This document shows positions 46,868 through 57,564 of a stretch of DNA of 64,000 bases, piece after piece. The DNA is from Jaminaea rosea (lineage: Eukaryota > Basidiomycota > Exobasidiomycetes > Microstromatales), in contig NW_020289988.1 of NCBI RefSeq assembly GCF_003144245.1, positions 434,001 through 498,000 of the forward strand, written 5' to 3'. How positions within the stretch are numbered: position 1 is the stretch's first letter; every line of letters starts with the position of its first letter. The translations under genes were made by a program, and so were the position numbers. The notes under the pieces were generated by a model. It was not told the DNA's origin. It did not search any database and worked only from the letters and a program-made list of their open reading frames with translations.

Positions 46868-49084
46868 ATGCAATGGACCTCGTCAACCTCACGCCAAGGC
46901 AGCGCCAACTCTACTCCACGCCTCACACCAGCAGTCTCGGCGATTCATAGCGCCCTCGCCTCCCCCACAGCCCCACTCAGTCGCGCCGCTTCGCCCGGTC
47001 TTCTCCGTCTGCCCAATGCCAGCCAGAAGACGCCCGTCGTCGAGGTTGAAGATGATGCCTTCGCTGCTGCAACCGCCGCGGAGGATCTGCCTGGCTCTAC
47101 CCCGGATATGAGCCAAGATGATGCGGGGAGCTTCCAGGCTCGACTGGCTGCGAGCTCCCCGGCTCCTCCGCTGCAGCCTACGTCTACTGCACCAGAGGCT
47201 GCGTCGAGCTCGTCATTCCCCGGCGGGAGCCTATCGCATCGACTCGGTGAGACGCTCGTCATCAGTGGCGGCTCAGGTTACAACGACCTGCTAGGCGCAA
47301 CACCCGGTAACACGACGTATGTCCTACCCATCTCGGACAATGTGAGTGCGAGAGGAGGTGCCAAGGACACCCCCGCAACGCCCCTGCTGATCCTCGCGAC
47401 CTCGACGCTGGCAGGGCGGCTCCTCATCGGAAATCATCCGCACCCTCTCCGGCCCCTCGATTGGAGACATTCGCTCCCGTCTGGTCCGCCTGATCCCCCT
47501 CACCACCTCACCTCGCCTGCCCGGTCGACCTGTGCCCCCAGCGTCCAACGACGCCCTCCACGCTCTCCTCTCCTACCGCCTCCCCACCACCGGCCGCACC
47601 CGCGACATCAAAGCGGAATGGCTTGACATCCTCGAAGGGCGTCATCGCCTATGGCGGGGAATAGAAGCGGACCGCAAGGAGGTAGTACGCGGGATGCTCG
47701 TCCACTTGTCGTCGGAAATCCTCCGTCGCGCACATCGCAACTTCAACCTTCGCGGGCTGAGCATCGGCAATGCCTTCCTCTCTGCGGCGCAAAAATTCTT
47801 TCGCTCAATACAGTCGGCCATCTTCCTCTTTTCGGCAACGACCCTCGTGGCGGGCAGCGGGAGCAGTGTGCTCCCTTGCATCAATACGAATCATACGGCT
47901 ACGATTGCGGCCGAGTTGGAGGATGGGAGTACCATAGTTGGGCAGTGTGAGATTTCTCATCCAGCGAGGCCGGCGCGCCAGGGACCAGCAGCAGCGCAAG
48001 GGGACAAGACGATGTCCCCTTGGACACTGACCGTTCCCCCCTCGGGACTGGAGACGCCTTCGTCGGTCATATTCGATCCCCTCGCCAACCTAGGCTCGGA
48101 CTTGGGAGCGGCACTCTCTCGCTCACGCGTGGATCAGGGGCACCGTTGGCAGGAAGATCGCGTTGGTGCGGGGAGGAAGACGGTGGGCACGCTGCAAGAC
48201 GGGCTGGAGCCGGATGACGATGATGCTGCGAGTGAGGCGGGCAATGATGGTGGCGAGGAGGACGACGATCAAGACTCGGAGGGAGAGACGAGTGCGGCTA
48301 CGGGCGGAAACATCGTGTTTTCCAAGGACAAGGGAGAGGAGGTTCCGCTGCCCAGTCGTATCAAAAGTGCGTTGCGCAGCGCATGACGTCTCCCTCGATG
48401 CTGACCTTGTTCTCCCCCACCCGCACGCCGCACGCCGCGCGCCTAGATCTAGTCTACATCAACTCCTACCGCAACGTCGTCTGGCCCGCCCCGAACATGT
48501 CCTACCTCTCCTCGCTCTCGCGCTGTCGAACGCTCATCTACTCTTGCGGCTCCCTCTACACCTCTCTCATCCCCTCGCTGGCGTTACGCGGCGTGGCCAC
48601 ATCCATCGCTCACTCCCCCTCGCTGCGCTACAAGATCTTGCTGCTCAACACGACGAACGATCGGGAGACGCCTGGGTATACTGCGCTGGATTTCGTGCGG
48701 GCGATTGGGCATGCGCTGAATATGAGCGATCGGCCGCACGAGGAGGAGGGGCAGGAGGAAGGGTATAAGTCGCGTGATTTTATTACCCACATCGTCTACT
48801 ATCCACGAGGGGAGGTCGTGCTGGACCGGGACAAGGTGGAAGCCATGGGAATCGAGTGCGTGGCGGTGGGCGGGCACGCGAAGACAGCGCCAGCCAAGCC
48901 GCCAAAGTTCACCGAAGAGGACGTGCGATGGGCCCTGGACCGGATCGTACGGGAAGCCCCGCCGCCACCCACCAATGCAGGGAGTCGACGACCGAGCATC
49001 ACAGGCGAGGCGGCCGCCCCTTCACCGTCACCATCATCACCGCGTCATCGGATGGAAGGCTTCACCTACTTGACGCTCAACTAG
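46868..49084 (+). CDS. CofD/YvcK-like family protein (UPF0052)
   Basis: Three exons (46868-47341, 47415-48366, 48447-49084) encode 687 aa. After a Ser/Ala-rich leader the core begins ETLVISGGSGYNDLL and continues VLPISDNGGSSSEIIRTLSG, IGDIRSRLVRLIP, NFNLRGLSIGNAFLSAA and VLPCINTNHTATIAAEL. It resumes in exon 3 with NLVYINSYRNVVWPAPNMSY, YSCGSLYTSLIPSLAL and LLLNTTNDRET. This is the Rossmann-like fold of bacterial YvcK and archaeal CofD (phospholactate transferase). The fungal proteins have no established reaction that I know of. An acidic insertion (PDDDDAASEAGNDGGEEDDD) lies between the halves. Residues that bind nucleotide or F420 precursors in CofD cannot be checked by eye. Its stop overlaps that of the next gene by 8 nt on opposite strands. 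Confidence 0.87.
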
Positions 49085-50944
49085 CGTCACGCTTCCACGC
49101 CCTCTTCCCTGCAATCCACGTCTCCTCGACGCGCGCGGTCACCAGGCCCTCTCCACCCCCTTGCGCAATGACATCCACGTCCAGTATCGCAAAATCGGCA
49201 TACATCCCCGCCTCGAGCCTGCCCACCTTGTCCTCCGCACGACAGGCATAAGCCCCACCCCTCGTGGCACCCTGCACGGCCTCGAGCAGCGGGAGGGCCC
49301 ACTGCGGCTCCGTCGGCGGGAGGCTGGCATCGCGAGGCGCCTTGCGCGTCTGGGCGACGTACAAATTCTCTAGCGCGCTATAGGCTGTAGTGGGCGCGTC
49401 GGTACCCAGCGCCAGCTTGACGCCTTGCTGGAGAAAGTCAGAATATGCATACGCTCTTGTGCAGCGTTGGTGTGGGTCCTTCTCTCCACCGAGCTGGGCG
49501 CGCCAGTTTCCCTGAACAGAGGGGCAAGCATGCACGGGCTGGATCGACGCAATGACCCCCAGCTGCGCAAGGCGGGGCACGCTTGCCGCGCGTGTGAGCT
49601 CGAGGTGCTCGATGCGATGTCTTCTAACGCCCTCGACTCGCGGGCCATTGGAGCGCACGGCCGCCTCTATGCCGTCGAGGGCGTTGTCCACGGCCAAGTC
49701 GCCTATGGCGTGGATGGCGAGCTGGAGGTCCAGTGAGTCGGCGAGGATGCAGACGGGTGCGAGGCGGGAGAGGGGCCAGATGGGCTGCGTTAAGCGGCCT
49801 GAGGCGTAGGGTTGGTGGAGAGCGGCGGTGCATGAGTCCTGGTGGGGCGGGGCGAGGCGGGACGAGGGAGGGAGTATCAGCTTGACCACGCATACATCGC
49901 CGCGCCTCAGCACCCACAATCACGCCATCCCCAATGATCTTGATGCCCGTGATGCGCAACCAGTCCGTACACCCCTCTGCCTCCAGCTCGGCCTGAAGCT
50001 CTTTTGCCCTCCGCACCTGCTTCACATCCTCTTCCTGCGTCCCCGTCGGCTGGACGAGCCAATGTGCCACAACCCTGCAGGGCAACCTGCCCCCTCTCTC
50101 CCTACATATCCCACGCAACAGCCGCAGATCGTCCTCATTCATGGCCATATCCACGACTGTCCCGACTCCCTGCTCGAGCCAGGAGTGTAGAGCGCGTAGC
50201 AGCGTGGCAGAACGTTGCGCATCGGTGTAGAGGCGGGGAAGGTGGGACCAGACGTACGTGAAATGAGCGGATTCCTCGAGGACGCCAGAGGGGAAATCGA
50301 TGCTACCCCCGGGCGGTGCAGGCGTGTCCGGGGTGATGCCGAGGGAGGACAGGGCGGCCGTGGAGAGCCAGCTCTGCGTGCGTGCGGGCGTGCGGATGTG
50401 CAAGAGGAGGCAGTTAGCTACGTCAGCTGCTCTCACGGCGGGCTACGCGTCTCACGCTATGCAAATCCCTCGCCTCAACGACGATCCCGACTTTGCCCCC
50501 TTCACTGCATTCATCCAACCATTCCCTCCTCATGCCATCTTCACGCCCACGTCCAAGCATCTGTGGAACGAATCGTTTTGCCTGGATACGCAGCACCTCC
50601 CCCCGGTCCCCACCAGCAGCAGCAATGCCATCTCTCAACCGTCCTTGTATCTCCTCGAGTGAGGAGCACCCATCCAGATCCACCTTCTCCAGGCCGACGC
50701 CCTGCAGGGATATGTGGACGTGCGAGTCAAGAAAGGTAGGGAGGAGGAAGCGATTTCGAAGGTCGACAGTCTGGGTTTCGGAGAAGGCGACAGCTTGGGA
50801 TCGCACCGCGTCCTCATCGCCTACTGCGAGGATCTTACCGGAGGAAGGGTCGCATAGGATGGCTTGACCCTGCAGTGATGGGGAGGATGGGGAGGAGCCC
50901 GTGTAGATTGGGCCGTTGATGAAGAGGAGATGTGGGGAGGACAT
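49077..50944 (-). CDS. YtcJ-like metal-dependent amidohydrolase (amidohydrolase 3 family)
   Basis: Three exons (50944-50456, 50373-49918, 49838-49077) give 568 aa. Metal and catalytic features are in place: LPTFLDSHVHISLQG (HxH pair), KIIGDGVID (the bridging Lys region), AIHAIGD, RRHRIEHLEL and LGTDAPTTAYSALENL (late Asp). Splicing joins ARDLHS to SWLSTAALSSLGI and DGVI to DSCTAAL, both matching the family. These enzymes hydrolyse exocyclic amide or formamide bonds, but substrates of fungal YtcJ-like proteins are mostly unknown. Starts further upstream (51041, 51160) would add a hydrophobic Val-rich segment; I prefer 50944, where family similarity begins. The C-terminal codons overlap those of the CofD-like gene, antisense. 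Confidence 0.88.
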
Positions 50945-51187
50945 GGCGGCGGCGACGACGACGACGACGACGAGTGGCGGGGTCAAGAGGGAAGAGGGAC
51001 GAAGCGTGAAGCGCGAAGCGCCGGCGCACGGCGCACGCGACATCAACTCAACGGCAACGACGGCGGTCGGAGTCACGCCGCGCCGCCTCAAAGTGGAGAA
51101 CAACACTTTCGCTGCGCCACGTGGGGCAGAGGCTACATCGAATGAACGCGAACGACGCAAAGAGGGAGAGAAATGCTCATTTAGTTC

Positions 51188-53556
51188 TCACGCCTTGCCC
51201 CTCGCGCCACCACTCGCCATCGCTTCACCCTCGACTGCATCGTAGAAGCCGTCCGACGAAAGTTGGAAGCCTGTGTACGGGCAGTGTGCGGGCGAGGCGT
51301 CAGTCAAGAGAGGAGAGGATGAGGGCGAGGTAGCGCCCGCGTCTGCAGCTTGAGCGCACTCACCACTGCTCTCCCACCCATCCATGCTCGCCTCTTCTTC
51401 GCGGGCTTTGCGTCTTCTTTCCTCGTCCACTGGATCACTGACAGCGAGAGGGTGCGACCCCTTGGCGACTGACGGGGTAGGCGGCGCGACGAATAGAGGC
51501 CTGCCCTCCGCCTCCGCCTCCTCCTGATCATTCATCGCAACGCGACTATATCCCTTGCCCTGCCCCTCCTCCTCCTCGCCATCCTCTCCACGCAAGCCCT
51601 GCTCCTCCCTTTGCTCCTTGCGCTTCAAGCTGCGATACTTGATGTAGTTGTACGCCGCAATCCCGCCTATGGCTATGCAGAGGCCCGTGATATTTACGGG
51701 TGTGAGGCGATCGTCGAATATGACCGAGGCGAGGATGACTGTTAGGACTTCTTTGAGGATGCCGGCCACGGAGAGGGTCACGACCGAGGTGCGTTGGATC
51801 AGGCTGTGAGGGCGGGAAGGAGCAGGCCTCGCTCGTATCAGTTTCGGATCTTCACTCTCCCTCTAAGCCCTCTTCTCCCCGCGCGTACGTACGCATACTC
51901 GCTCAGGCTCATGCAGAAGGCGAGAAAGCCAGGGAAGAGGATCATGGCGAGTGTCTTGATGAGGTGCCAAAGCCCATTGTGGAAGCCTTCGGAAGCAAAG
52001 ATTGCTCCCCAGCTCTCAACGATGCTGGAGGTGACGAGGAGGAGGAGGGCCATGGGCGGGCAGAGCCAGAAGATTGTGGCGACTGGATTGTTCATGCCGA
52101 GCTTCTCCCTGGGGGGCGAGAGTGAGGAGCATGAGGGAGGGGAGCAGTCAGTGGGGGGAGCAAGTGGGCGGGTAGACGGAGGGCTCGCGGTACGCACTTC
52201 TCTAGCAGCATCTGCGTGAGAGCCCAGCGCAAGCCGCCCATGCATGATGCGAGGAGCACCTGGACCGCTCCAATGACCACCAGCTCCGTCTCGGCGGAAA
52301 CCATCATGATGACCTGCGTGCGTGAAGCAGATCAGCCTTGAGCTGACAGCGTACCCATTCGGGGTTCCTCGGCCCGCAACTCACCCCAACGGTGATGATG
52401 ATGATGACGGCCACGAGATTCCACCTCAGTTTCTCCAGCTTGAAGAGAAAGGCGAACAAGAGCACAAAGACGAGGTTGGACGACTTGCACATCGTGTAGA
52501 GGGTGAGGGTAATGCTCTTTAGCGACGTGTTGGACAGGCCGATATCCAGCGCCGTGGCTAGGGCGCAAGGGAAGACCTTTGATCTGCGGGCGGGAGTCCT
52601 CAGCATTCAACACGGGCTATCCCCCGCCTCTCATTGCGCGCACTCACATCCAATCCTTCCCACTGGGCCTCCTTCGTCTCCCGTTCGGCTGCCGCGGTAT
52701 CAGCTCGACGTTGCCGTTGCGGTCGAAGAGGGCGAGGAGGGAGGCGGCGATGCTGAACTGGACTATCATGTGTATCGAGGTGACGAAGATCGGGTAGGGC
52801 AGAACGCGTTTTGATGGGTCAAACCTGCGCGCGTGGTGCGGGGGGATTGCGAGAGGCGGTGAGTCGAGGGGAAGGAGGTGCTAGGGGACGTCGAGGCAGA
52901 CGTACATCCACTTGTTGTAGACCGAGATGAGCCTGCGCGCGAGGGGTGCGATTAGCGAGATGTTTCAGCTGCGAGCGAGCGTTGCATGCTCACATTGAGA
53001 AGAAGTCTGAGCACCACAACGCAGCAAGCAGGGTTCAGCCATCGTCCCGCTTCTCTCACCCTCTTCACGCGCACTTACACCAGCTCAATATCAACGCCCC
53101 CACCACGACGCCCCGTTTCCAGAATTCCTCCTGCGTCTTGATCCTACTCGGCTGAGCTAACATCCTAATCTCCTCCGGCTCCCTCCTCAACAAATGGCTC
53201 GCAGAGCGCAACAGTGGAGTGGATCTCTCCGGCTGGTCGTAAGGGTACTGCGGGGGAAGACGTAGCCGACCGCCAGAGAGGCTCTCCTCTTCGTCTCTAT
53301 ACCGCGAGGTTGACGAGGAAGATGCTGCCACTGCTTGCGCCGCCGCGTTTGGCGCCTTGGGACGGTCCATCGAAGAAGCTCGCGGAGGAGGACGAGCAGC
53401 CTTGCGCTCGCTGCGCAGTCGTCGTGAGGACGACGAGGAAGAGGAGGAGGAAGATGCTGAGCCTTCTGCCGAGGACGACGAATCCTGCGAGTCTCGCCCA
53501 ATGGAGTGATGCGGCGCCTCCCTACCTGACGGCGGGTAGGAGGACGACGGGGTCAT
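51188..53556 (-). CDS. SLC35C2-type nucleotide-sugar/triose-phosphate translocator family protein
   Basis: Nine exons (53556-53079, 53006-52994, 52932-52906, 52824-52648, 52583-52385, 52313-52198, 52108-51893, 51803-51364, 51270-51188) encode 582 aa. Exons 2 and 3 are 13 and 27 nt; with them the first helix reads GALILSWYFFSMLISVYNKW followed by MFDP, the classic start of this family. About ten helices follow, with DIGLSNTSLKSITLTLYTMC, CMGGLRWALTQMLLEKEKLG and SVAGILKEVLTVILASVIFD. Ser-rich and acidic tails flank the core. SLC35C2 relatives sit in the Golgi or ERGIC membrane; the transported substrate is uncertain. The last intron (51271-51363) is 93 bp, with no in-frame stop. The start at 53556 is a choice among several Mets in a disordered leader. 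Confidence 0.88.
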
Positions 53557-53974
53557 CGAGTGGAGCTGCGACACGACGTCGCGATGAGGAGGATGAAAGG
53601 GCGTAGCGCGGCGTGGCGTGGACAAAGGAAAGGAAAGTGCAGCGCAAGAGCAACAGAAGCACAAAGGCGCCCACTTGATTGTGCTTGCGCCGCCGCCGCC
53701 GCCGGGCCGAGCTTGACCCCCGTCGTCCCCTTGTCTCTGTCCCTCGTCCGCGCGTCCGCCCGTCTCTTGGCTCACACACGCGCAGCAGGGATGGCTCGTG
53801 CGCTGCAGGGGCGCTGAAGCAAGAGGAAAGCATCGCAGCATCGCTCGCAGCATTGCGATTCTAATACAAAAAAAAAAGCAGACGAGTACGAAGGATAGCT
53901 AAAGTTCCGTCAAGGAAGGAGCACGTGTATACGCGAAGGGATGGCTGGGGGTATATTCTCGCTCGCCGCGCTGC

Positions 53975-56649
53975 TCAAAGCGCCAGCAGTGCCCACCGCT
54001 GCGCCGCATCGTTATGGTCCTTGATCTCCATCTGTCCAATCTCTCCCTCTATCCCGACATCCTCATCACCGCGCTCGTCCCCTCCCAGATCAGCATAGTA
54101 GTGCCAGCTGGAACGCCTGTCGAGCTTGATGGCCGACGTGTACGGGTTGATGACGCGGCCCAGTGCGTGATCGGGCGAGGTGATGTAATTTTCGTGCTCC
54201 CCAGCCGCTGAGACGCCCTTCTCATCCACGTCGGGCGTACCAGCTTCCTCACGCTTCTCGCGCGTAGGCATCGGCTCGAGATGGAACGACGTGTTCAACA
54301 GCTTGGCGATAACGCTCGCGCTACGCGATCTCCTCCTCTTGTGCGTCTCCTCCTTTTGCCTCGCGTAGTACTTCTCCGCCTTCAACGGATCGTACCGACG
54401 TCCAACGGCGCCGAGCTTGCCAAAAGTCTCGCTGGCCACGAGTCCAACGAGGAGGACGGCGTACGCCGTGAGGAAGTGGGTGTTGGGCATCTCCTCGTTG
54501 AGCGGGATGACGGCGAACCCGGCGCTCACAACGAAGCGGAGGGCGATGCGCGCATGGTAGGGCCACTTTGCGCTACCTGCCTTGTCGAGGTTCTTGTGCA
54601 GTAACCCCAGGATGGCAATCACGCCCAGAGAGGTGGCCATGGACCCGCCAAAGAACCATCGAACACCTTCCTTGGAGTGAACCTCGTGGATGAGGCCAGG
54701 TAGGGCAGAGGACATGAGGATGAGGGAGCCCGTGAGGACAAAGTGAGCAAGGTTGAAGCTGATGGCCGTGAATGGGTTGCGACGCAGTGCGTGCACGAAG
54801 CAGCGGGAGCCATCCGCGTCAAAGTAGAGCCAGATGAGGGTGAATCCCACGATGACGGCGAGGACGGATCGCCCGTACTCCTGGCTCAAGCCGAGGGAGT
54901 CGGGTTCCGCCTTGAACGTCGCGTTGAGGATAGACTCGCCGATGACTAGCAGCGTGAAGAGGAGGGAGCGCTCCATGCTGTGCTCGACGCTCGTGACGGG
55001 AATGAACGTGTCCCCCGAATGGCCGTGACGTTTGGCCCTGCCATGCCAGAACTGCATCGTGTACGAGATGCCGAACCGGAAGAGGATGTCGCAGACTATG
55101 CCGGCGACGAGGAGCCAAAGGAGCATGGCCGGGTCGGCGACAGGGATGGCAGGGATGGGCAAGTAGATGGCTGCGAGGCAGACGGTGGGCACGATGCTCA
55201 GCCACAGGGAACGGCGGAAGCGCGGGAGGGCAATTCCGTAGACGAAGAGGAGGAGGACCTTCAAGAGTTTGGAGGCGAGATTGAAGACGCCTGCTGCGAT
55301 GATAGCCGAGAGATACCCCTCTGCAAACCAGAGGCCCGTTTTGCCTAGAGGTACGGCGAGGAGGGGCAACGACTCGTCGCCGGCGCCGTGAGCGAGGTGA
55401 GGGGAGGATTCGGAGGAGGACTCGGCGAGGGTGAGGAGGGCCATTCCTTCGGGCACGATGCCCTTGTGCTCGCTGATGATTTCGACGGCGGTTGCGTTGG
55501 CTGTGTACCCCTGTGTGGCGGCGGAGGCGGCGGCGAGGGAGATGATGAGGTGCGGTGATGAGAGATGGGGACGTGCGGCGATGAGAGATGGGGAGGTGAA
55601 GCGATGAGAGATGGGGAGGTGCGGCGATGAGAGATGGGAAGGTCAGTCTCAAGCAGCGCTTCCAGATGAGCGCGCGCTACTCACGATGAGGAGAAGCATC
55701 TGGAGGAGCAGGTAGAGGCGACACCACACGTCGTCGAGGCCAGAGGTATTGATGTAGGAGCGCACGTCGAGCGCCACGCTGTATGCTGGGTAGTAAATGA
55801 GTGCGAACTTGAGGAGCTGGAGAGCGCGACCTGACTCGGCTTCACCCAGGCCGTCTGCGAGTTGGTGGATGATGCCCTGCGCGTGCGGCGAGAGAGAGGA
55901 CGTGGTGAGCAACCTCGCAGCTCGCAGCAGACGGCCTGTCATGTCGTGTGGCTGCCACGCTCACTCACCACAAAGCACAAGTCGAAGAAGAGCTCGAACC
56001 GCGAGCTTTCCCTCTCAAATTTTTCGCGATAGATGCGCCCATCGCTGAGGAATTGACGAATCACCGGCCGGCGAAAGAGGTGGCTCAGGCGAATAGGCTG
56101 CTGCTCGTCGTACACTTCAATGAAGGACACGGCCGGTGCCCCATCCTGGCTACCGGGCTTCTTGCGCCTGCCGTGTGCGAGCTGAAAGATCTCCGACTCG
56201 TCGCGCACTTGCTGCTGCTGGCTGTGGTGTTGTGGGTGGTTGTAGGCTTGCGCTGATGAGGCAGATGAGGAGGACGTAGGCTGAAGGGGGGCGGGGGAGG
56301 GTCGCACCACCTCCTCGGGTTCGGCAGTCATCTTCTCCGTGTCTGGAAGCATAGCCTTGCCCACCTTCTCGTCGCTCACGGTGCTGTTGTCAGTATCGCT
56401 TCTCTTGGGGGCGGGTGCGGGCTCGTCCTCGTAGTTGAGGGAGGCGGGTCGAGGCGGGGTCGAGTCGATGGTATCCTCGTGGTGTGCGTGGTTCGCGTGG
56501 GCGTGGTGGACGCGGTATCGTGTCTCGACGAGGGGATAGTCTGGCTCTCGTCGTGCGTGAAAGTTGCCAACGAGGTTCGGGTCCTCGATCAGGGCGCTGT
56601 CCTGGCGACGAGGCGAACGCCCAGGGTCGGCGTTGGTATTGTTGCTCAT
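53975..56649 (-). CDS. Low temperature requirement A (LtrA) family multi-pass membrane protein
   Basis: Three exons (56649-55969, 55876-55685, 55510-53975) encode 802 aa. A disordered N-terminus of about 200 residues precedes the LtrA domain, which opens ESSRFELFFDLCFVGIIHQL and contains numerous helices, for example LIYYPAYSVALDVRSYINT, VLLLFVYGIALPRF and VLAVIVGFTLIWLYFDADGS. LtrA was named from a Listeria gene needed for growth in the cold. Fungal members are widespread but have no settled function. The C-terminal 100 residues are hydrophilic. The second intron (55511-55684) contains a four-copy minisatellite. Confidence 0.88.
55550..55642. repeat. 23-bp minisatellite inside the second LtrA intron
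   Basis: Four imperfect copies of a unit close to GGTGCGGCGATGAGAGATGG plus GGA, arranged head to tail inside the 174-bp intron. Boundaries are approximate. Confidence 0.85.
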
Positions 56650-57026
56650 AGCGGCGTCGAGCTGGCGAAGGGAGTGGCAGGAGGTCCGAGTCAGGCTGGC
56701 ACAGGACGGCGCGTGGAGTCAGCGGCGTGGTAGCAAAGGTAGGATGGGGGAGGTGTGGGAGCAAAGGTAAGATGGAAAGGCCGGGGGGCGCGCGGGGGGA
56801 ACGGGAAACGGACACGAACGGGCAGAAGGGGTGGTGATTATGAAGGTGAGATTGAGAGATCGAGAAGGAGATTGAGCGGGGGGGTGCAGCAGCCCTTGAC
56901 CAAGGCTGTGCGTGCTTGCGTGCGTGCATGCGTGCAACTAGGCAATTTTTGGCATCGTAAAGACAGGAGGAGGAGAGTGAGGAGCAACACCCGCACACAG
57001 ACGCGGAGAGAGAGGAAAGCTCCGAC

Positions 57027-57074
<48 letters not shown>

Positions 57075-57564
57075 TTCGAGATTCGAGTGTTGGACCGACC
57101 GGACTCTGGATGCTCTGGCTCTTCTGGCTCGACTCGATCGCGGACCCACAGGGGGGCGCGCGCCCACTCACGACTGGGGCTTGGCGCGCTGCTGCCTGAT
57201 TTCTCACGGACATTGGGCGCTCAATCTCACGGGCATTGAATTAGCGTTGCGGGTAGGCGAAGAAGACGGGAAGGCTAATCGTGGAAGGCGTAGAGCACCC
57301 AGAGACTGGGAAGAGATCCAAGTCACAATCAGGCTAGCACGAAGGATGAGGGCAGGGGTGAAAGATCATTCACCCGCTCGAGCTAGCAGAGGGAGTGAGC
57401 ACGATGCGATCCCGCTAGCAGGGCGAGGTAGCGAGCGATGCCACCCTTCGCTTCGCAATGAGATAGGGCAGCTAGCATGCGATGGCATTAAATGGCTCTG
57501 ATAGCTGCCTCGTTCCCTAACGCCGCCATAGCACCCGTCTATCCCCGCCGCACTCGCCCCGCCG
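56650..57564. other. Gene-free stretch between the LtrA gene and CCT2
   Basis: A 915-bp region upstream of the LtrA gene and downstream of CCT2. It contains a GTGCGTGCAT-type tract (about 56906-56936), the CCG microsatellite at 57031-57074 and four GCTAGC palindromes between 57333 and 57476. Open frames across it are low-complexity and unsupported. Confidence 0.5.
57031..57074. repeat. CCG trinucleotide microsatellite (about 15 units)
   Basis: A 44-nt uninterrupted CCG run in non-coding DNA upstream of the LtrA gene. Confidence 0.9.

Noticed and set aside
50424-50455. A 38-nt intron ending at TAG after ARDLHS in the amidohydrolase
   Set aside because: It is too short and gives a foreign peptide. 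The acceptor at 50374 restores DLHSSWLSTAAL, as in the family.
54819-55652. A 277-codon minus-strand frame, Arg/Pro/His-rich, over the LtrA gene
   Set aside because: It is a shifted frame of the LtrA coding exon that also runs through the minisatellite intron. Composition is typical of an out-of-frame GC-rich read.
56938-57213. Gly- or Arg-rich frames over the CCG repeat
   Set aside because: They are translations of a microsatellite with no support as a gene.
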